Source of the DNA: Pedobacter sp. SYP-B3415
GTDB lineage: Bacteria; Bacteroidota; Bacteroidia; Sphingobacteriales; Sphingobacteriaceae
Direction of reading: 5' to 3'
Assembly (NCBI RefSeq): GCF_004138205.1
Contig: NZ_RXNQ01000022.1
Coordinates: forward strand, 186,001-250,000
Length of the DNA: 64,000 bases
Shown here: in pieces, positions 9,509 through 18,682 of the stretch
Position numbering within the stretch: position 1 is the stretch's first letter
Layout of the letters: every line of letters starts with the position of its first letter
Notes under the pieces: generated by a model
What the model was told of the DNA's origin: nothing
Seen by the model: the letters and a program-made list of their open reading frames with translations, nothing else
Database searches by the model: none
Made by a program: the position numbers and the translations under genes

Positions 9509-9532
9509 TACTTCTATTTTAAGCGTGTATCC

Positions 9533-10732
9533 TTATTGTTTGTTACCCCAGAAGGTAAGCTCGCTCAGGTAAATGTGATCGAGTAAACCCCATACCCGTT
9601 TGGTTTTCCACCGCAGGTAACGGTATTTCGGGGTACCTACCGGCACATCGAACTCTTCTCCGTTCACGACGGCAAACTGAAAATCTTCGCTGGTTACGGT
9701 GCCAGCCGGTGAGCCGGAAGGTTTAACCGACTCGAACTCACCGATCAGTTCCCAGCTCTCCCAGGTACCATTGGCGTTTGGCCCGTTGCTTCCATACAGT
9801 TCGAACGATTTCGGATCGCCACCCGCATAAGCACCGTCACTGCTTTGCTGCCCGCCGCCCAGGCGGTGATACATCTTGAAGCGACTCAGGGCAACGCTTT
9901 CACCGAGGTCAAATGTGAACCATTGCGGCAAGCCCGTACCGGGTTTGGTATGGAACACCGTTCCGCTGTTCCAGGTATTGTCCCACAGGCTGGCCATACC
10001 GGGACCATTAATGTGCTGCACATACGTGTCTGTAGGCAGACGGAGCTCCTTGAATTTTGTCTTGTCAAGCAACTGCTCCAATAACGGGGTAGCTTCAAAG
10101 TACATGGTGTCTGAATGATTGCTCCAGCGATCACGCAGGTACACGCCGAACTTTTGCCGCTGCGGCTGAAAACCTCTGGCATTTACCGAACCTTCTTTTC
10201 TTTTGGTATAAAAGGTCTCTGCCGCTACATATTCACCAAGATCATCCTGTCTAAGAAGGTTAATCACAATATCAGCCTCTGAAATATTTGAGAAAAGCAG
10301 GCGTACACCGCCGAAAATTGATTCAAATTTCAGCGACTCAAAAATGCCTACAATAGGCGGGGTTAACGGCTTAAATTTTACGACAACAGGCGCAGAGGCG
10401 TTCTCACCACGGCTTACCGCGTAAAGGGAGACCTCATGTTCGCCCGTATCGGCAAAGCCATCGATCGTAATCGTGTTCTTATAATAAGTTGCTTTCACTT
10501 CCCGCTGCTGCCCCGGTCTGATCGAATATACCGCCTTTACGTAAAGCATATTATCCGGCCTGGTGTACGTAAAGCTTGCTCCACCCGGCAAGCTTGTTAC
10601 CCTGACATTACTTACGGGTGCAGGTGCGGCATCATCCTGGTCAAAGGGCTGAATTTTGCTGTCTTTGCAGCCCAGAAAAAGCAAGAGCAGCCCACAACAG
10701 ATCATGATATTTTTCATAATGTTTGTCTTCAT
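9533..10732 (-). CDS. DUF4959/DUF5126/DUF5000 surface lipoprotein
   Basis: About 399 residues with lipoprotein signal MKNIMICCGLLLLFLGC. Three domains in order: DUF4959 (about 30-130, APVSNVRVTSLPGGASFTYT), DUF5126 (about 130-230, ending YLRDRWSNHSDTMYF), and DUF5000, a discoidin-like domain (about 235-395, SLWDNTWNSGTVFHTKPG, FTFDLGESVALSRFKMYHR). This architecture is typical of genes directly after susD in Bacteroidota PULs and suggests a glycan-binding accessory protein. The start at 10732 is preferred; 10747 and 10717 are alternatives. The gene begins within 20 bp of the susD stop, so it is co-transcribed. Confidence 0.88.
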   Translation of the reverse strand: MKTNIMKNIMICCGLLLLFLGCKDSKIQPFDQDDAAPAPVSNVRVTSLPGGASFTYTRPDNMLYVKAVYSIRPGQQREVKATYYKNTITIDGFADTGEHEVSLYAVSRGENASAPVVVKFKPLTPPIVGIFESLKFESIFGGVRLLFSNISEADIVINLLRQDDLGEYVAAETFYTKRKEGSVNARGFQPQRQKFGVYLRDRWSNHSDTMYFEATPLLEQLLDKTKFKELRLPTDTYVQHINGPGMASLWDNTWNSGTVFHTKPGTGLPQWFTFDLGESVALSRFKMYHRLGGGQQSSDGAYAGGDPKSFELYGSNGPNANGTWESWELIGEFESVKPSGSPAGTVTSEDFQFAVVNGEEFDVPVGTPKYRYLRWKTKRVWGLLDHIYLSELTFWGNKQ

Positions 10733-10748
10733 TTTAGAGGTTTGCATA

Positions 10749-12644
10749 CTACCATCCCGGGTTTTGGTTCATTCTTTTGTTGCTTAACAGTTCGCTTTCG
10801 GGGATTGGCCACAGGTAATCGCGCGTGGTAAAGGCCTGATTAAAAATGACCTTTTCGCGGTAGTACGATGCAGCATCATCCTGCACCAGGTCCCAGCCGG
10901 TAATAGGTTTGTTAAGCTCGGTCACCGACTCTTTCCAGCGTCTCAGGTCCCAGAAACGCTGTCCTTCAAAGGCCAGTTCGATCAGGCGTTCAGTACGCAG
11001 AATTTCGCGCATGCCTTCCTTGCTGGCAAACTTTCCGGGGTTTCGCGCATAATTGGTCCAGGAGGTTTCTACCGAGAGCAGACCGGCCCGCTCCCTCACC
11101 AGGTTAATGTATTTCATCACATTGGCGTTCGGCCCGTTCACCTCATTTTCGGCCTCAGCATACAGCAGGTAAATACTGGCCAGCCTGATCATTGGCCATG
11201 GATAACGCTGAACGTTATAGGCCGTTGCATCGATGATGTTATTAAAATTTACCAGTTTTTTAGCCCAGTAGCCGGTCACAGAATAACTGGCCTCGTTCTG
11301 TGCAGAAGCGGGTTGGCCCTTTTTACTCGACACAAAAAACATGTTTGCAGCATCGTCAAAGATACCCTGGCCGTACCAGATACCCCCGTCAAAACCAAGA
11401 TCGGCGTAATAACGCGGCTCACGGTCAAAATTCAGTGATGCCGTTACATAGCCCTCCTGCAGGTAACGCTTGTAAGGTGCGGTTACACTGCGTAGCTTAA
11501 ATCTGCCGGCATAATCGTATTCCTTGTCTTCGCGCAGCGGAACACCATTCTTGCTGTAAAACATTTCCGCTATTTTGAGCGGTGGCGCAATGTTGCCGAT
11601 CGTCTGGTTGTTCGACGTACGTGCCGGGTCAAGTCCGCGCGGCGTAGCCTGGTTCTGGATAGAGCCGGCAAGGCTATTGGTTGCCCCCCAGATGATCTCA
11701 CTGTTCCACTTTTCGCAGACTGCGTTGCGGATGTTCATCTGCACGCGGATCGTATCAGAAATCTTATACTGGAAAAACGCCGGATTAAACGTGTACAATT
11801 TATGCCCTTTTGATTCACAGAAATCGAGTGCTGCTTTGGCTGCATCGCGGGCACGCACCCATTTCTGAGGGTCGGCCACAGGATTAAAAAGGGTATTTCC
11901 TTCCGGATCTTTGAACCCGGTATAATCTGCATTTCCGTTAAAAAGCGGACTTGCAGCGGTGACGAGCAACTCTGCTTTCACGCAAAGGGCTACCGCTTTT
12001 GTAACGCGGCCAAGTTCGTTCACTTCGTTGTCAATCTGCTCAGGCAGATCCGGAATAGCCTCATCAAGCAGCGCTGCGATGTAATTAACACATTCATCAA
12101 CAGGCGACCGAACGGGGTATACTTCCTCTGCACCCGCATTAACCGGAACATTTACTTTGATCAGGGCGATCGGGCCATACATCCGGAACACGTAATAATG
12201 GTAATAAGCTTTCAGAAACTTCGCCTCTGCGATCCACCGGTTACGTTCATATTCGGGCAGGTCAGGGACCTTGCCAACATTATCAAGGAAGACGTTGCAT
12301 TCGCGAATGCCTTCATACAGGTCCTTGCCGCCGTTGTTTCCCTGCCAGTAATTCATAAATGAATTCGATTTATTCTGACCGCCGCGGGCAATACGCCATC
12401 CTTGCGAGGTATTGTTGACGGGCAGCCAGAACTCATCGCCGGCCGTATTGGCCACGTTTGACTCAAATGCGCCAAGTGCAGGGAGATAATTGTAACAGGT
12501 AAAAAGATAACGTTCTGCCGTACTGCGCAACCGAAATGCATAGTCGATCGTGGCAACGTTATCAGGGGTGATGTCAAGAAATTTCTTGCAGGCTGTAAAT
12601 GGGATGATTGATATCAGGATCAATAATATTTTTGCCGGTTTCAT
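10749..12644 (-). CDS. SusD/RagB nutrient-binding lipoprotein (PUL 2)
   Basis: A 631-residue lipoprotein, longer than the PUL 1 homologue. Signal MKPAKILLILISIIPFTAC with lipidated Cys at about 19, followed by KKFLDITPDN typical of SusD. Family motifs: RWIAEAKFLKAYYHYYVFRM near 140 and, near the C-terminus, LRTERLIELAFEGQRFWDLR and DYLWPIPESELLSNKRMNQN. Ten bases after susC and two before the DUF5000 gene, so tightly coupled. It forms the lid of the SusC transporter. Confidence 0.96.
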   Translation of the reverse strand: MKPAKILLILISIIPFTACKKFLDITPDNVATIDYAFRLRSTAERYLFTCYNYLPALGAFESNVANTAGDEFWLPVNNTSQGWRIARGGQNKSNSFMNYWQGNNGGKDLYEGIRECNVFLDNVGKVPDLPEYERNRWIAEAKFLKAYYHYYVFRMYGPIALIKVNVPVNAGAEEVYPVRSPVDECVNYIAALLDEAIPDLPEQIDNEVNELGRVTKAVALCVKAELLVTAASPLFNGNADYTGFKDPEGNTLFNPVADPQKWVRARDAAKAALDFCESKGHKLYTFNPAFFQYKISDTIRVQMNIRNAVCEKWNSEIIWGATNSLAGSIQNQATPRGLDPARTSNNQTIGNIAPPLKIAEMFYSKNGVPLREDKEYDYAGRFKLRSVTAPYKRYLQEGYVTASLNFDREPRYYADLGFDGGIWYGQGIFDDAANMFFVSSKKGQPASAQNEASYSVTGYWAKKLVNFNNIIDATAYNVQRYPWPMIRLASIYLLYAEAENEVNGPNANVMKYINLVRERAGLLSVETSWTNYARNPGKFASKEGMREILRTERLIELAFEGQRFWDLRRWKESVTELNKPITGWDLVQDDAASYYREKVIFNQAFTTRDYLWPIPESELLSNKRMNQNPGW

Positions 12645-12653
12645 AATGTCGTT

Positions 12654-15600
12654 TTAAAAAGATGCCAATAAACCCAGGTTAAAAACTCTCTGTACAGGGT
12701 ACCCCAGACCGTTTCCTGCCATTTCGATATCCCAGAGATTGAAGCTGCTGAGCGAAAACAAATTTGTAGCGGTGCCGTAAACGCGGAACTTTTTCATGTT
12801 TAACCGCTGGGTCCACTTCTGCGGGAGTGTATAACCGATCTCTACCTGTTTCAACCTGAGAAATGCACCATTGCGCATAAACCAGGTGCTTGTCTGCGTA
12901 TTGTTTACATTCCCGGCATCGGTTGTGGTAAGCCGTGGCCATAATGCGTAAGAATTCTGAACTTCTTCAGACCAATGGTCATTAGCATAAGCCAGCAGGA
13001 GCTGATTCTGGGGTTTCCCGGACAGCGTTTCGCCTGAATAGGTATAGTTTATAAAAGGTGCGGTTGCATTGGCGTTGATCCAGAAAGACTCGCGGGCAAG
13101 TCCCTGGAAAAAACTTGAAAAATCGAAGCCCTTATAGCCAAATGAAAAACCAAAACCATAGGTGATTTCTGGTGTGGTTGGAAAGCCGATCGGCACTTCG
13201 TCAAGAATCGTGATCGCTCCGTCGCCATTTACATCATAAAATTTGATGTCCCCACCACGGTATTCGCCGAACTGCCGGGGTGAGCGCAGGGCTTCTTCAT
13301 CATCGATGAACAGACGCTCGGCGATATAACCATAGTTCTGGCTGATCGGCATATTCTGACGGCGTTTCCACGGCGCTTCGTCATAAAACGGCTCCTCGTA
13401 ATTCAGATATTTACTGGTGGCATAGGTAAAATTGCTCATCGCCTGAAGCCATAGTCCGTTCGAGAAAGAGTGGTTGTAGTTGAACGAGAAATCAAGTCCC
13501 TTACCTTCCGCTTCACCAATATTGGCCTGCGGACGCGCCTGCAGACCCATTGTTGCAGGTGTTGCATTGCGCACCATCAGGATGCCGCTGCGTTGTTCCC
13601 TGAAAACATCCAGCTGGATACTGTAATCGCGGAAGAGATCCAGCTCAAGTGCCAGGTTCGTCTTTCTGGCCGTCTCCCAGGTAATATCGTTATTTGCGTA
13701 CCGTGAAAGCGAGATACCGTTTTTACTGTTGCCGTTGTCACGCCCGAAAACAGCCCCCCGTCCGCTGTCATTCATGTTAACGTTAGAGAGGTAGAGGAAG
13801 CGGTCTGTCGGCGACCCGATCGCATCATTACCGGATAAACCATACGTTGCACGAAGTTTGAACCGGGTTGCTACATCTTTTAGCGGTTCCCACCATTTTT
13901 CATTTGACACATTCCAGGCAAGCCCTGCAGAAGGGAAAAGCCCCCAGCGATTCGTTTCATAAAAACGTTCTGAGCCATTGTAACCAAAGTTCAGCTCCAC
14001 ATAATAACGGTTGTCATAACCATACGTCGCCCGACCCGCCAGTCCGACGTTTCTGAAAGGCAGCGATGACTGCAGGTCTGACACATTTCCAGTCAGTTCA
14101 TTGCGGAGCATAAATACAAACAGGCCGCTGAGCGAGTGCTTGTCTTTCAGCATCCGGTTATAGTTTAATGATGCCTGTACATAGAACTTGGAATTAACCG
14201 TCCGTTCGCCGGGATTATAATCCAGGTACTCTGTTCCGGTCAGTTCATTCAGCAGCTGGGCGCGATATGAATTTGTGACCCGGTCATAAGAGCCTGCCTG
14301 GTACCAGAACGGACTGTATGAACGCCGCACATCAAACATCGTGTTACGCATTACGTTTAAAAGCGACTGAACGCTGAGGCCCTGGGTCAGAAAACCAAGA
14401 TCCTGTTTGGCTTCAAACTGTGCAGACATCATAGACCGCGAATAGTTCTTATAACCCTTTACCAGGTCGGCATATGGGTTAAGCAGGAACTGTCCGCTTC
14501 CGTCATCATAATTTCCGAACATAATGTGTTTCACGTGTGCGTTTTCGGCATCCGCCGGATAATAGGCCGGGAAGAGAACCGGATTGGTGCGCATCACCTT
14601 CCGGTAAATATCTGCCCCATCGGTAAGCGGCCCGGAGTAATCGTCAAAGTTGCCGCTCATGCGTACAGTAATCTCGGTGCCTTTTGCCAGATCGACGTTC
14701 ACGTTCGACCGCAGCGTATAACTCTTAAGATTGATGTTGCTGTTAAAATTGTTGCGCTGGTCCACATTCAGGATACCATTATCCTGGTTTATGGAACCCG
14801 CCACATAATACCTGGCCACCCCCCCGCCGCCGGTAACATTCAGATTGGCGCGCTGATTCATTGTGTGGTTTTTGAACAACGCAGAGCGCCAGTCGGTGGT
14901 CGGGTACATCAAAGGATTTACGCCGGCAATCGTATTGTCGATCTTTTGCTCGGAATAGGGCGGCCTGCCAAGCGGATCGCGCGTAAGCACAGCTTCATTG
15001 TGCAGGCGCATGTAAGTGATCGGGTCGGCAAGTTCCACATTTTGAGTCGGTGCAGAAATGGAGTTTTCAATACGGGCATCAATTGCTGCCTTTTGCGTGC
15101 GGCCTTCTTTTGTACTGATCAGGATTACGCCATTTGCCGCCCGGCTGCCATATAATGAGGTAGCGGTAGCATCTTTCATGATCGAAAAACTGGCAATATC
15201 ATCAGCCTGAAGGCGGGCAAGGTCTGTTGTGGTTACCTCAACGTTATCGATGAGGATCAGGGGATCGCGTTTATAGCCGAATGTGGTTACCCCGCGAATA
15301 AAGAATTCTGCATTATCAGCCCCCGGCTCGCCGCTGCGCTGGTAGGCGATAACCCCCGCAGCCCTGCCGGCCAGCGCAGTTGTCAGGTTGCTCGACGGAA
15401 CTTTTAGGTCTGCCGGCTTAATGGATGTTACCGAGCCAACCAGGTCGGTTTTTTTCTGTTTACCAAAAGCAACGACAACCACCTCGTCCAGGTCTTTGCC
15501 GGCCGATTTCATTGTCACATCAATAATGGTGCGGCCGTTAACCGGAACTTCCTGCGTTTGGTAACCAACCATAGAAAAGGTAAGGATACTATTGCCGCTG

Positions 15601-16124
15601 GGAATGTCGAGGACGTATTTACCATTCTGGTCTGTTGTCGTGCCGAGCTGGGTACCCTTAATAACGACCGACACGCCAGGCAGCACATCGGCCGAATCAC
15701 GAACGGTACCGCGAACGTCGGCCTTTCGGGTGTTTCTAGCCGGCACAGCGGGCAATATTGTTTTTTTTGGCTCTACAACAACGATCGTTTTGTTATTGAT
15801 GATATAACTGAGCGGCTGGCCTTCGAAACAACGGTCCAACACCTCTTTGATCGGGGCATCTTTCACTCTGATGCTCACGCGATGTGCTTTTTTGAGCATT
15901 TCGGAGTTGAGTACAAAACGGTATTCGGTCTGGTTGCTGATATCGTCAAAAACTTCTTTCAGCGACACATTGTCTTTACTCATATTAATCTTCTGTGCAT
16001 ACGAGGTGGCATATGTATGCATAAAAGTGAATAGCAGCAGGATACAGGTTAGCTTCATTATAAACAGGAATTTAAAAGCCATACGGGAGCAACCCGCGCG
16101 AGGAGTTACATAAAATTTATACAT
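12654..16124 (-). CDS. SusC/RagA TonB-linked outer membrane receptor with STN domain (PUL 2)
   Basis: An 1156-residue receptor. The long leader (MYKFYVTPRAG through SYAQKI) is common in Sphingobacteriaceae SusC proteins. The STN domain is at about 45-115 (VSLKEVFDDISNQTEYRFVL). A carboxypeptidase-regulatory-like domain is at about 135-215 (DVRGTVRDSADVLPGVSVVI). The plug is at about 225-345 (FFIRGVTTFGYKRDPLILID, IASFSIMKDATATSLYGSRA). The beta-barrel follows to a terminal Phe. It lies 114 bp downstream of fecR, with an antisense-oriented hairpin between. STN indicates control through the 16239 FecR and the 17498 sigma factor. Confidence 0.96.
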   Translation of the reverse strand: MYKFYVTPRAGCSRMAFKFLFIMKLTCILLLFTFMHTYATSYAQKINMSKDNVSLKEVFDDISNQTEYRFVLNSEMLKKAHRVSIRVKDAPIKEVLDRCFEGQPLSYIINNKTIVVVEPKKTILPAVPARNTRKADVRGTVRDSADVLPGVSVVIKGTQLGTTTDQNGKYVLDIPSGNSILTFSMVGYQTQEVPVNGRTIIDVTMKSAGKDLDEVVVVAFGKQKKTDLVGSVTSIKPADLKVPSSNLTTALAGRAAGVIAYQRSGEPGADNAEFFIRGVTTFGYKRDPLILIDNVEVTTTDLARLQADDIASFSIMKDATATSLYGSRAANGVILISTKEGRTQKAAIDARIENSISAPTQNVELADPITYMRLHNEAVLTRDPLGRPPYSEQKIDNTIAGVNPLMYPTTDWRSALFKNHTMNQRANLNVTGGGGVARYYVAGSINQDNGILNVDQRNNFNSNINLKSYTLRSNVNVDLAKGTEITVRMSGNFDDYSGPLTDGADIYRKVMRTNPVLFPAYYPADAENAHVKHIMFGNYDDGSGQFLLNPYADLVKGYKNYSRSMMSAQFEAKQDLGFLTQGLSVQSLLNVMRNTMFDVRRSYSPFWYQAGSYDRVTNSYRAQLLNELTGTEYLDYNPGERTVNSKFYVQASLNYNRMLKDKHSLSGLFVFMLRNELTGNVSDLQSSLPFRNVGLAGRATYGYDNRYYVELNFGYNGSERFYETNRWGLFPSAGLAWNVSNEKWWEPLKDVATRFKLRATYGLSGNDAIGSPTDRFLYLSNVNMNDSGRGAVFGRDNGNSKNGISLSRYANNDITWETARKTNLALELDLFRDYSIQLDVFREQRSGILMVRNATPATMGLQARPQANIGEAEGKGLDFSFNYNHSFSNGLWLQAMSNFTYATSKYLNYEEPFYDEAPWKRRQNMPISQNYGYIAERLFIDDEEALRSPRQFGEYRGGDIKFYDVNGDGAITILDEVPIGFPTTPEITYGFGFSFGYKGFDFSSFFQGLARESFWINANATAPFINYTYSGETLSGKPQNQLLLAYANDHWSEEVQNSYALWPRLTTTDAGNVNNTQTSTWFMRNGAFLRLKQVEIGYTLPQKWTQRLNMKKFRVYGTATNLFSLSSFNLWDIEMAGNGLGYPVQRVFNLGLLASF

Positions 16125-16133
16125 TTGAAAGTC

Positions 16134-16216
16134 AGCTAGATTTATAATTGGTTATGCGATTGATTATGATCACCTGGCGTTTAACTCCGTGTGATTCGAC
16201 CCTCACGGAGTTTTTT
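16134..16216 (+). ncRNA. Candidate cis-antisense RNA over the susC leader (PUL 2)
   Basis: On the plus strand TACATTTG (16120-16127), a perfect TAnnTTTG -7 box overlapping the susC start codon, is followed about 55 bp on by a terminator hairpin ending at 16216. This would give an RNA of about 80 nt complementary to the susC leader, as in PUL 1. No -33 TTTG was found at 19-21 bp. Confidence 0.3.
16183..16216 (+). terminator. Rho-independent terminator, antisense to fecR-susC of PUL 2
   Basis: Perfect 9-bp stem AACTCCGTG/CACGGAGTT (16183-16191 with 16204-16212) and a T6 run (16211-16216) on the plus strand. Both flanking genes read on the minus strand, where no U-tract follows. Confidence 0.5.
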
Positions 16217-16238
16217 GTTGGCGACCGGCGTCTGGTAG

Positions 16239-17375
16239 TTATTTGGCCATAACGGTTACCCTCCTTCCCTCTATTTTAAATTTGATGGTACCGGTTAGTT
16301 CCATGTTTTTGAGCAGATCCCTGATGTCGTCTGTGCGATTCATCTTGGCATCAAAGTTTTTATTCTCCGTTTGTCCGGTGTATTCTACATCAATGTTATA
16401 CCACCGGGAAACATCGTCCATAATCTCTTTAATGTTTGCGCCGTTGTAAACAAAAAGCCCATTTTTCCAGGCCAGGACGTCGGTCATATCTGCGGCTTTT
16501 ATATCAAGTTTGCCGTTGCGGTGGGCAAGGCCTTGCTGTCCGGGTTTGAGTATTCGCTCGTTGTTCCCCGATTTGAACCTGACTGAGCCCTGCACCAGCG
16601 TAGTCGCCACCGCAGGCTTTTCGGCGTAAGCGTTAACATTAAACTTTGTTCCAAGTACTTCGATTTCTGTTCCGCCTACGCTGATCATGAATGGTTTGGT
16701 TTTATCTTCAGCTACCTCCAGGTAAGCTTCGCCACTAAGCTCTATTAATCGTTTTCCACCCGAAAAAGCGATCGGGAACCTGACCGATGAAGCTGCATTG
16801 AGCCAGATCTTTGTCCCGTCTGCCAGTACAAGCTGCGTTTCTGCCCCCTTTGGCGTACTGATTATGTTGTATACGTTCCCGGATGGGGCTTGAGCGTTGA
16901 GGTCATCATTATAGATGATTTCACCTTTGCCGTTCCTGGTAATTTCGACCTGTCCCTGGTTGGCTACGATGCCATTTGCAGATTTTTCCAATACCACCGT
17001 AGAACCATCGGCCAGGGTAAGAATGGCCGTGTTTGTTCCTGGTTTAATTGCTGCCTGTCCGGCCGCGGTACGCGCTGAAGGCAGCCTGCTTTGCTGGTAC
17101 AGAAAGACAGTAAGGCTCATGATCAGAAATGCAGCTGCAGCGGCCATCAGCCGTTGGCGCTTCAGGCGTTTGCGATAGGTCTGTTCGATCGTTTCGCTCA
17201 GCCTGCCGTAAACCCTGGTCTTGAAATCCTGTTCATTACCCAGCAGCTGTTCGTCCCAGGAATAGTTCTCCAGGTCAATTTTGTCCGCATAAGCTTCAAA
17301 GCGCTGTTTTTCTTCGGGCGTGCACTTGCCTGAAACGTACTTCTCGTACAGAAGAATGTATTCTTCCCTCGTCAT
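16239..17375 (-). CDS. FecR family anti-sigma factor of PUL 2
   Basis: A 378-residue membrane anti-sigma factor. N-terminal cytoplasmic part (MTREEYILLYEKYVSGKCTP), one membrane helix at about 90-106 (LMAAAAAFLIMSLTVFLY), FecR domain at about 180-270 (TQLVLADGTKIWLNAASSVR, LSGEAYLEVAEDKTKPF, IEVLGTKFNVNAY) and DUF4974-like C-terminus at about 305-378 (ANIKEIMDDVSRWYNIDVEY). Divergent from the ECF sigma gene 122 bp away and upstream of susC. Its role is to sense the SusC STN signal and release sigma. Confidence 0.93.
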   Translation of the reverse strand: MTREEYILLYEKYVSGKCTPEEKQRFEAYADKIDLENYSWDEQLLGNEQDFKTRVYGRLSETIEQTYRKRLKRQRLMAAAAAFLIMSLTVFLYQQSRLPSARTAAGQAAIKPGTNTAILTLADGSTVVLEKSANGIVANQGQVEITRNGKGEIIYNDDLNAQAPSGNVYNIISTPKGAETQLVLADGTKIWLNAASSVRFPIAFSGGKRLIELSGEAYLEVAEDKTKPFMISVGGTEIEVLGTKFNVNAYAEKPAVATTLVQGSVRFKSGNNERILKPGQQGLAHRNGKLDIKAADMTDVLAWKNGLFVYNGANIKEIMDDVSRWYNIDVEYTGQTENKNFDAKMNRTDDIRDLLKNMELTGTIKFKIEGRRVTVMAK

Positions 17376-17487
17376 GGTTTATGTTTGGTTAGAGATATAG
17401 TACCCTGAAACCATTGGCACACACATGATTTCAAAAATTTTTTTCTCGCTGCTTTTTTTATAGATTTGAGTAAACCAAACATAAACC
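17376..17487. promoter_or_regulatory. Divergent fecR/sigma promoter region with 15-bp inverted leader repeat
   Basis: The same 15-mer AACCAAACATAAACC begins both divergent leaders: at 17473-17487 for the sigma gene and inverted at 17376-17390 for fecR, directly before its ATG. The sigma side has a perfect -7 box TAGATTTG (17461-17468) placing the RNA start near the repeat. No equally good -7 box was seen on the fecR side. The repeat may be a binding site or a shared 5' leader. Confidence 0.6.
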
Positions 17488-17497
17488 TCTCGTCTCT

Positions 17498-18082
17498 ATG
17501 CATTCAGACCATGAGTTATGGGAACGTATCGGGCACGATGATGAGCGCGCATTTGCAGAACTCTTTAACCGTTACTCGTCAAAAACCTATAGTTACGCCT
17601 ATTACCAGCTCAAAGACCCGGTTGTGTGTGAGCAGTTGGTTCACGACATCTTTTTGACGCTGTGGAATAGCCGCAGCAGGTTAACCGTTCGTTCATTTTC
17701 AGCATATCTGAAAACGGCCGCCCTGTACCGGGTATACAAACACATTGGTGCTACCAAAGTTATCCGTATTGATTATAAAGAAGATATGGCAGACCTGCAG
17801 CATATGCATGCGGTGAGAAATGAGGCTGATGATCAGTCAGAATATGAAGACATCCGCCACAGGCTGAACAGTTATCTTGACTTTCTGCCTAAACGCTGCA
17901 GGGAGATCTTTCTGTTAAGCCGGGAAAAGTCAATGTCGAACGATGAGATAGCCGATCAGCTTGGTATTTCCAAACGCACTGTAGAAAATCAGTTAACTTT
18001 CGCACTGCGCCATCTGCGCAGCTCTTTCAAGGAAGTGTCGGTATTGCTGCTGATGATCCGGTCAATCAGCGGGCCCTGGTAA
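17498..18082 (+). CDS. RNA polymerase ECF sigma-70 factor of PUL 2
   Basis: A 194-residue ECF sigma factor. Region 2 is at about 15-75 (AFAELFNRYSSKTYSYAYYQ, LVHDIFLTLWNSR). Region 4 is at about 120-175 (LPKRCREIFLLSREKSMSND, then HTH IADQLGISKRTVENQLTFAL). Divergent from its likely FecR partner. It is expected to drive the susC operon at 16124-8387 when released. Only distantly similar to the 140-742 factor, so the two systems should be insulated. Confidence 0.92.
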   Translation: MHSDHELWERIGHDDERAFAELFNRYSSKTYSYAYYQLKDPVVCEQLVHDIFLTLWNSRSRLTVRSFSAYLKTAALYRVYKHIGATKVIRIDYKEDMADLQHMHAVRNEADDQSEYEDIRHRLNSYLDFLPKRCREIFLLSREKSMSNDEIADQLGISKRTVENQLTFALRHLRSSFKEVSVLLLMIRSISGPW

Positions 18083-18115
18083 ATCGTATCAGCCTGGTCG
18101 CCGCCGGCTGAAGTG

Positions 18116-18628
18116 CTACCAAACTTTGATGATCGCGCCGAACTGCAAACTGCTGAATGCAATGTCCCTTCCGGCTGCGCCGTCAAAAGTATGAAGATAT
18201 GCGACCTGCAAACCGATTGCCTTTTTTTGACCTATAAATGCAGCTATCGAAGGTTTTACGTAGAAGCGGTTATAGATGTCCAGGTAGGCTGAACCAGCCG
18301 AAGCAGACACGCGCACCAACCCGTCAAATGAGTACGCTAATCCCCCGCCAAATATCAACACGCGACCAAGATTAACAGGAGCCGGATCGTTACCCACCCA
18401 CATCACCTTAGTTCCGCCAATTCCGGCACCAAGCATGCTTTCGGCAAATACATGTATGTTCGCTTTGTGGTTATAGTCAACTTGAAGACCAATACCAGGG
18501 CCGCCCTGCGGACCTATTTTCGGACCGTTTTGGAAAAATTTAAGATAATGCCCGCTCGCGTAGAATGAAGTTTTTCGCTGGGCCTGGGCTGCCGTGCAGC
18601 ACAGCAAGAGGATGATAACGAAACGCAT
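18116..18628 (-). CDS. Secreted beta-rich protein, probable outer membrane barrel
   Basis: 170 residues with signal peptide MRFVIILLLCCTAAQAQ. The rest alternates aromatic and small residues as in small outer-membrane barrels (FYASGHYLKFF, GPGIGLQVDY, LIFGGGLAYSFDG, IGLQVAYLHTFDG) and ends with a hydrophobic strand and Trp (LQFGAIIKVW). No catalytic motif is visible. Convergent with the sigma gene. Function unknown. Confidence 0.75.
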   Translation of the reverse strand: MRFVIILLLCCTAAQAQRKTSFYASGHYLKFFQNGPKIGPQGGPGIGLQVDYNHKANIHVFAESMLGAGIGGTKVMWVGNDPAPVNLGRVLIFGGGLAYSFDGLVRVSASAGSAYLDIYNRFYVKPSIAAFIGQKKAIGLQVAYLHTFDGAAGRDIAFSSLQFGAIIKVW

Positions 18629-18682
18629 GAACTGAAGATAAAAAAAAAGCGGATGGTACGGGGTAAGTGTTAAGTTTTAAGT

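Noticed and set aside
16183..16216. Hairpin as terminator of fecR in the sense direction
   Set aside because: No U-tract follows the stem on the minus strand; the T-run is only on the plus strand.
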